DNA of 7,232 nt, taken from NCBI GenBank assembly GCA_022792755.1, contig JAAWBP010000079.1, forward strand, positions 1-7,232. The letters are read 5' to 3'. Shown piece after piece: positions 6,385-7,232 of the stretch (the stretch's first letter is position 1; every line of letters begins with the position of its first letter). A model generated the notes under the pieces. That model made no database searches and was not told the origin of the DNA. It saw only the letters and a list, made by a program, of their open reading frames with translations. This DNA is from Oscillospiraceae bacterium. Lineage in GTDB: Bacteria > Bacillota > Clostridia > Oscillospirales > Ruminococcaceae. Made by a program: the position numbers and the translations under genes.

Positions 6385-7194
6385 TTGAACGATATCGTGT
6401 TCTATTCAAATGATGATGTTTTCAGTATAGCAAACTATACAACTGTCGTTCAGGTCGTGCCGCATTACCACAGCGAATTTGAAATTTACTATCTGCTGAA
6501 AGGAAACTGCCGCTACTTGATTGACAAAAGCATCTATGAATTGTCAGAGGGGGATCTGTGTATCATCCCACCGGGAACGATCCACAACACGAGGTATGAA
6601 AAAGAGGATAACCATAAACGGATGCTCATCAGCTTTCCGGAGAACTATCTCCCGGATTCACTAAGAGAGGCAATTTCTAAAATATATTTTCATCCGAACT
6701 CCAAAATCACCCAATCAAAAATCAAAGAAATTTTCGATTCCATAGATGACGAATACACCCATCCTGACCATTTTTCAAAATACGCCATTCAAAATAAAAT
6801 CCATGAACTTATACTCCTGATTTTAAGAAACGATATATCCGCCGATTCGCCCACAAGTGAAAGCCTGCTTGTCAAACAGGCAATCACCTTTATAAAAGGA
6901 AACTACGCTTCCAACATCACCGCGGAACAGACTGCAAAATTTTGTTTTGTCAGCCGGGAGCATTTAACGCGCACACTAAAAAGGGAAACCGGTTTTAGCT
7001 TCAAAGAGTTCCTGACGTTCTACCGTCTTAAAAAGGCAGAGGCGATTTTAAAATCAAATCCGAAGGAAAGGATCATCGATGTTGCTCTGCAATGCGGTTT
7101 TAATGACAGCAACTATTTTTCAAAGGTTTATAAACAAAAGTATTCATGCTCGCCGTCAGCGGTAAAAAAATCGAATCAGCATCCTATCTTGTAG
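6385..7194 (+). CDS. AraC-family transcriptional regulator with N-terminal cupin domain
   Basis: Probable regulator of the divergent uronate operon. From a TTG start it is 269 residues. An N-terminal cupin sensor (about 20-90) shows PHYHSEFEIYYLLKG (26-40) and GDLCIIPPGTIHNT (56-69), the paired His-containing cupin motifs of sugar-sensing AraC proteins. A linker follows, then a C-terminal AraC DNA-binding domain: first helix-turn-helix about 178-203 (ITAEQTAKFCFVSREHLTR), second about 230-262 with the signature IDVALQCGFNDSNYFSKVYK. The reading frame is open from an ATG at 6280 (304 residues), but that extension lacks a binding site, lies over the apparent promoter and does not look like a domain. 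The TTG at 6385 has an excellent AAGGGGG 7 nt upstream, so I choose it. The effector cannot be read from sequence; a uronate or oligouronide is inferred from context. The gene is visibly more AT-rich than the enzyme genes. Confidence 0.93.
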   Translation: MNDIVFYSNDDVFSIANYTTVVQVVPHYHSEFEIYYLLKGNCRYLIDKSIYELSEGDLCIIPPGTIHNTRYEKEDNHKRMLISFPENYLPDSLREAISKIYFHPNSKITQSKIKEIFDSIDDEYTHPDHFSKYAIQNKIHELILLILRNDISADSPTSESLLVKQAITFIKGNYASNITAEQTAKFCFVSREHLTRTLKRETGFSFKEFLTFYRLKKAEAILKSNPKERIIDVALQCGFNDSNYFSKVYKQKYSCSPSAVKKSNQHPIL

Positions 7195-7232
7195 AGATTT
7201 TAAGTGGCCGGAGACTGTCAAGGATTATAAAA

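Noticed and set aside
1..7232. CRISPR array, tRNA, rRNA, insertion sequence or phage genes
   Set aside because: No regularly spaced repeats, no tRNA-like fold and no transposase or integrase motifs were seen in the window.

Overview
The window holds one compact catabolic locus from what looks like an anaerobic Gram-positive bacterium of the Clostridia (an Oscillospiraceae/Ruminococcaceae-like gut or fibre-degrading lineage). This placement is an inference. It rests on strong AAGGAG-type ribosome binding sites, a TTG start codon, mid-range GC content in the enzyme genes, protein sequences of Firmicutes type, and a short 3' element that I associate from memory with gut Clostridia assemblies.

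Layout: positions 1-495 contain no convincing gene. They hold a hairpin-rich stretch of unknown role (about 1-160), a probable leftward terminator hairpin (205-247), a start-less 61-codon open frame that may belong to a dispersed element (226-411), and a second terminator candidate directly after the operon (470-508). Positions 496-6233 carry four tightly packed minus-strand genes, transcribed in the order GH4 alpha-galacturonidase, uxaC, uxaB, uxaA. The gaps are 15 nt and 9 nt, and the last junction is a 1-nt TGATG overlap, so this is almost certainly one operon. Positions 6234-6384 are a 151-bp AT-rich divergent control region full of short inverted and direct repeats. Positions 6385-7194 encode a divergently transcribed AraC-family regulator with an N-terminal cupin sensor; it most likely starts at a TTG, not at an upstream ATG.

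How the genes work together: the GH4 enzyme would release D-galacturonate from short oligogalacturonides imported into the cytoplasm. UxaC isomerises D-galacturonate to D-tagaturonate, UxaB reduces that to D-altronate with NADH, and UxaA dehydrates altronate to 2-keto-3-deoxygluconate (KDG). The KDG kinase and aldolase, the importer and any pectate lyase are not in the window. The AraC-type protein, beside the operon and divergent from it, is the obvious candidate regulator and probably senses a uronate or oligouronide. The individual enzymes are known families. The less ordinary points are the fusion of a GH4 galacturonidase to a complete uxaCBA cassette under a local AraC/cupin regulator, the repeat architecture of the control region, and the unexplained element downstream of uxaA.
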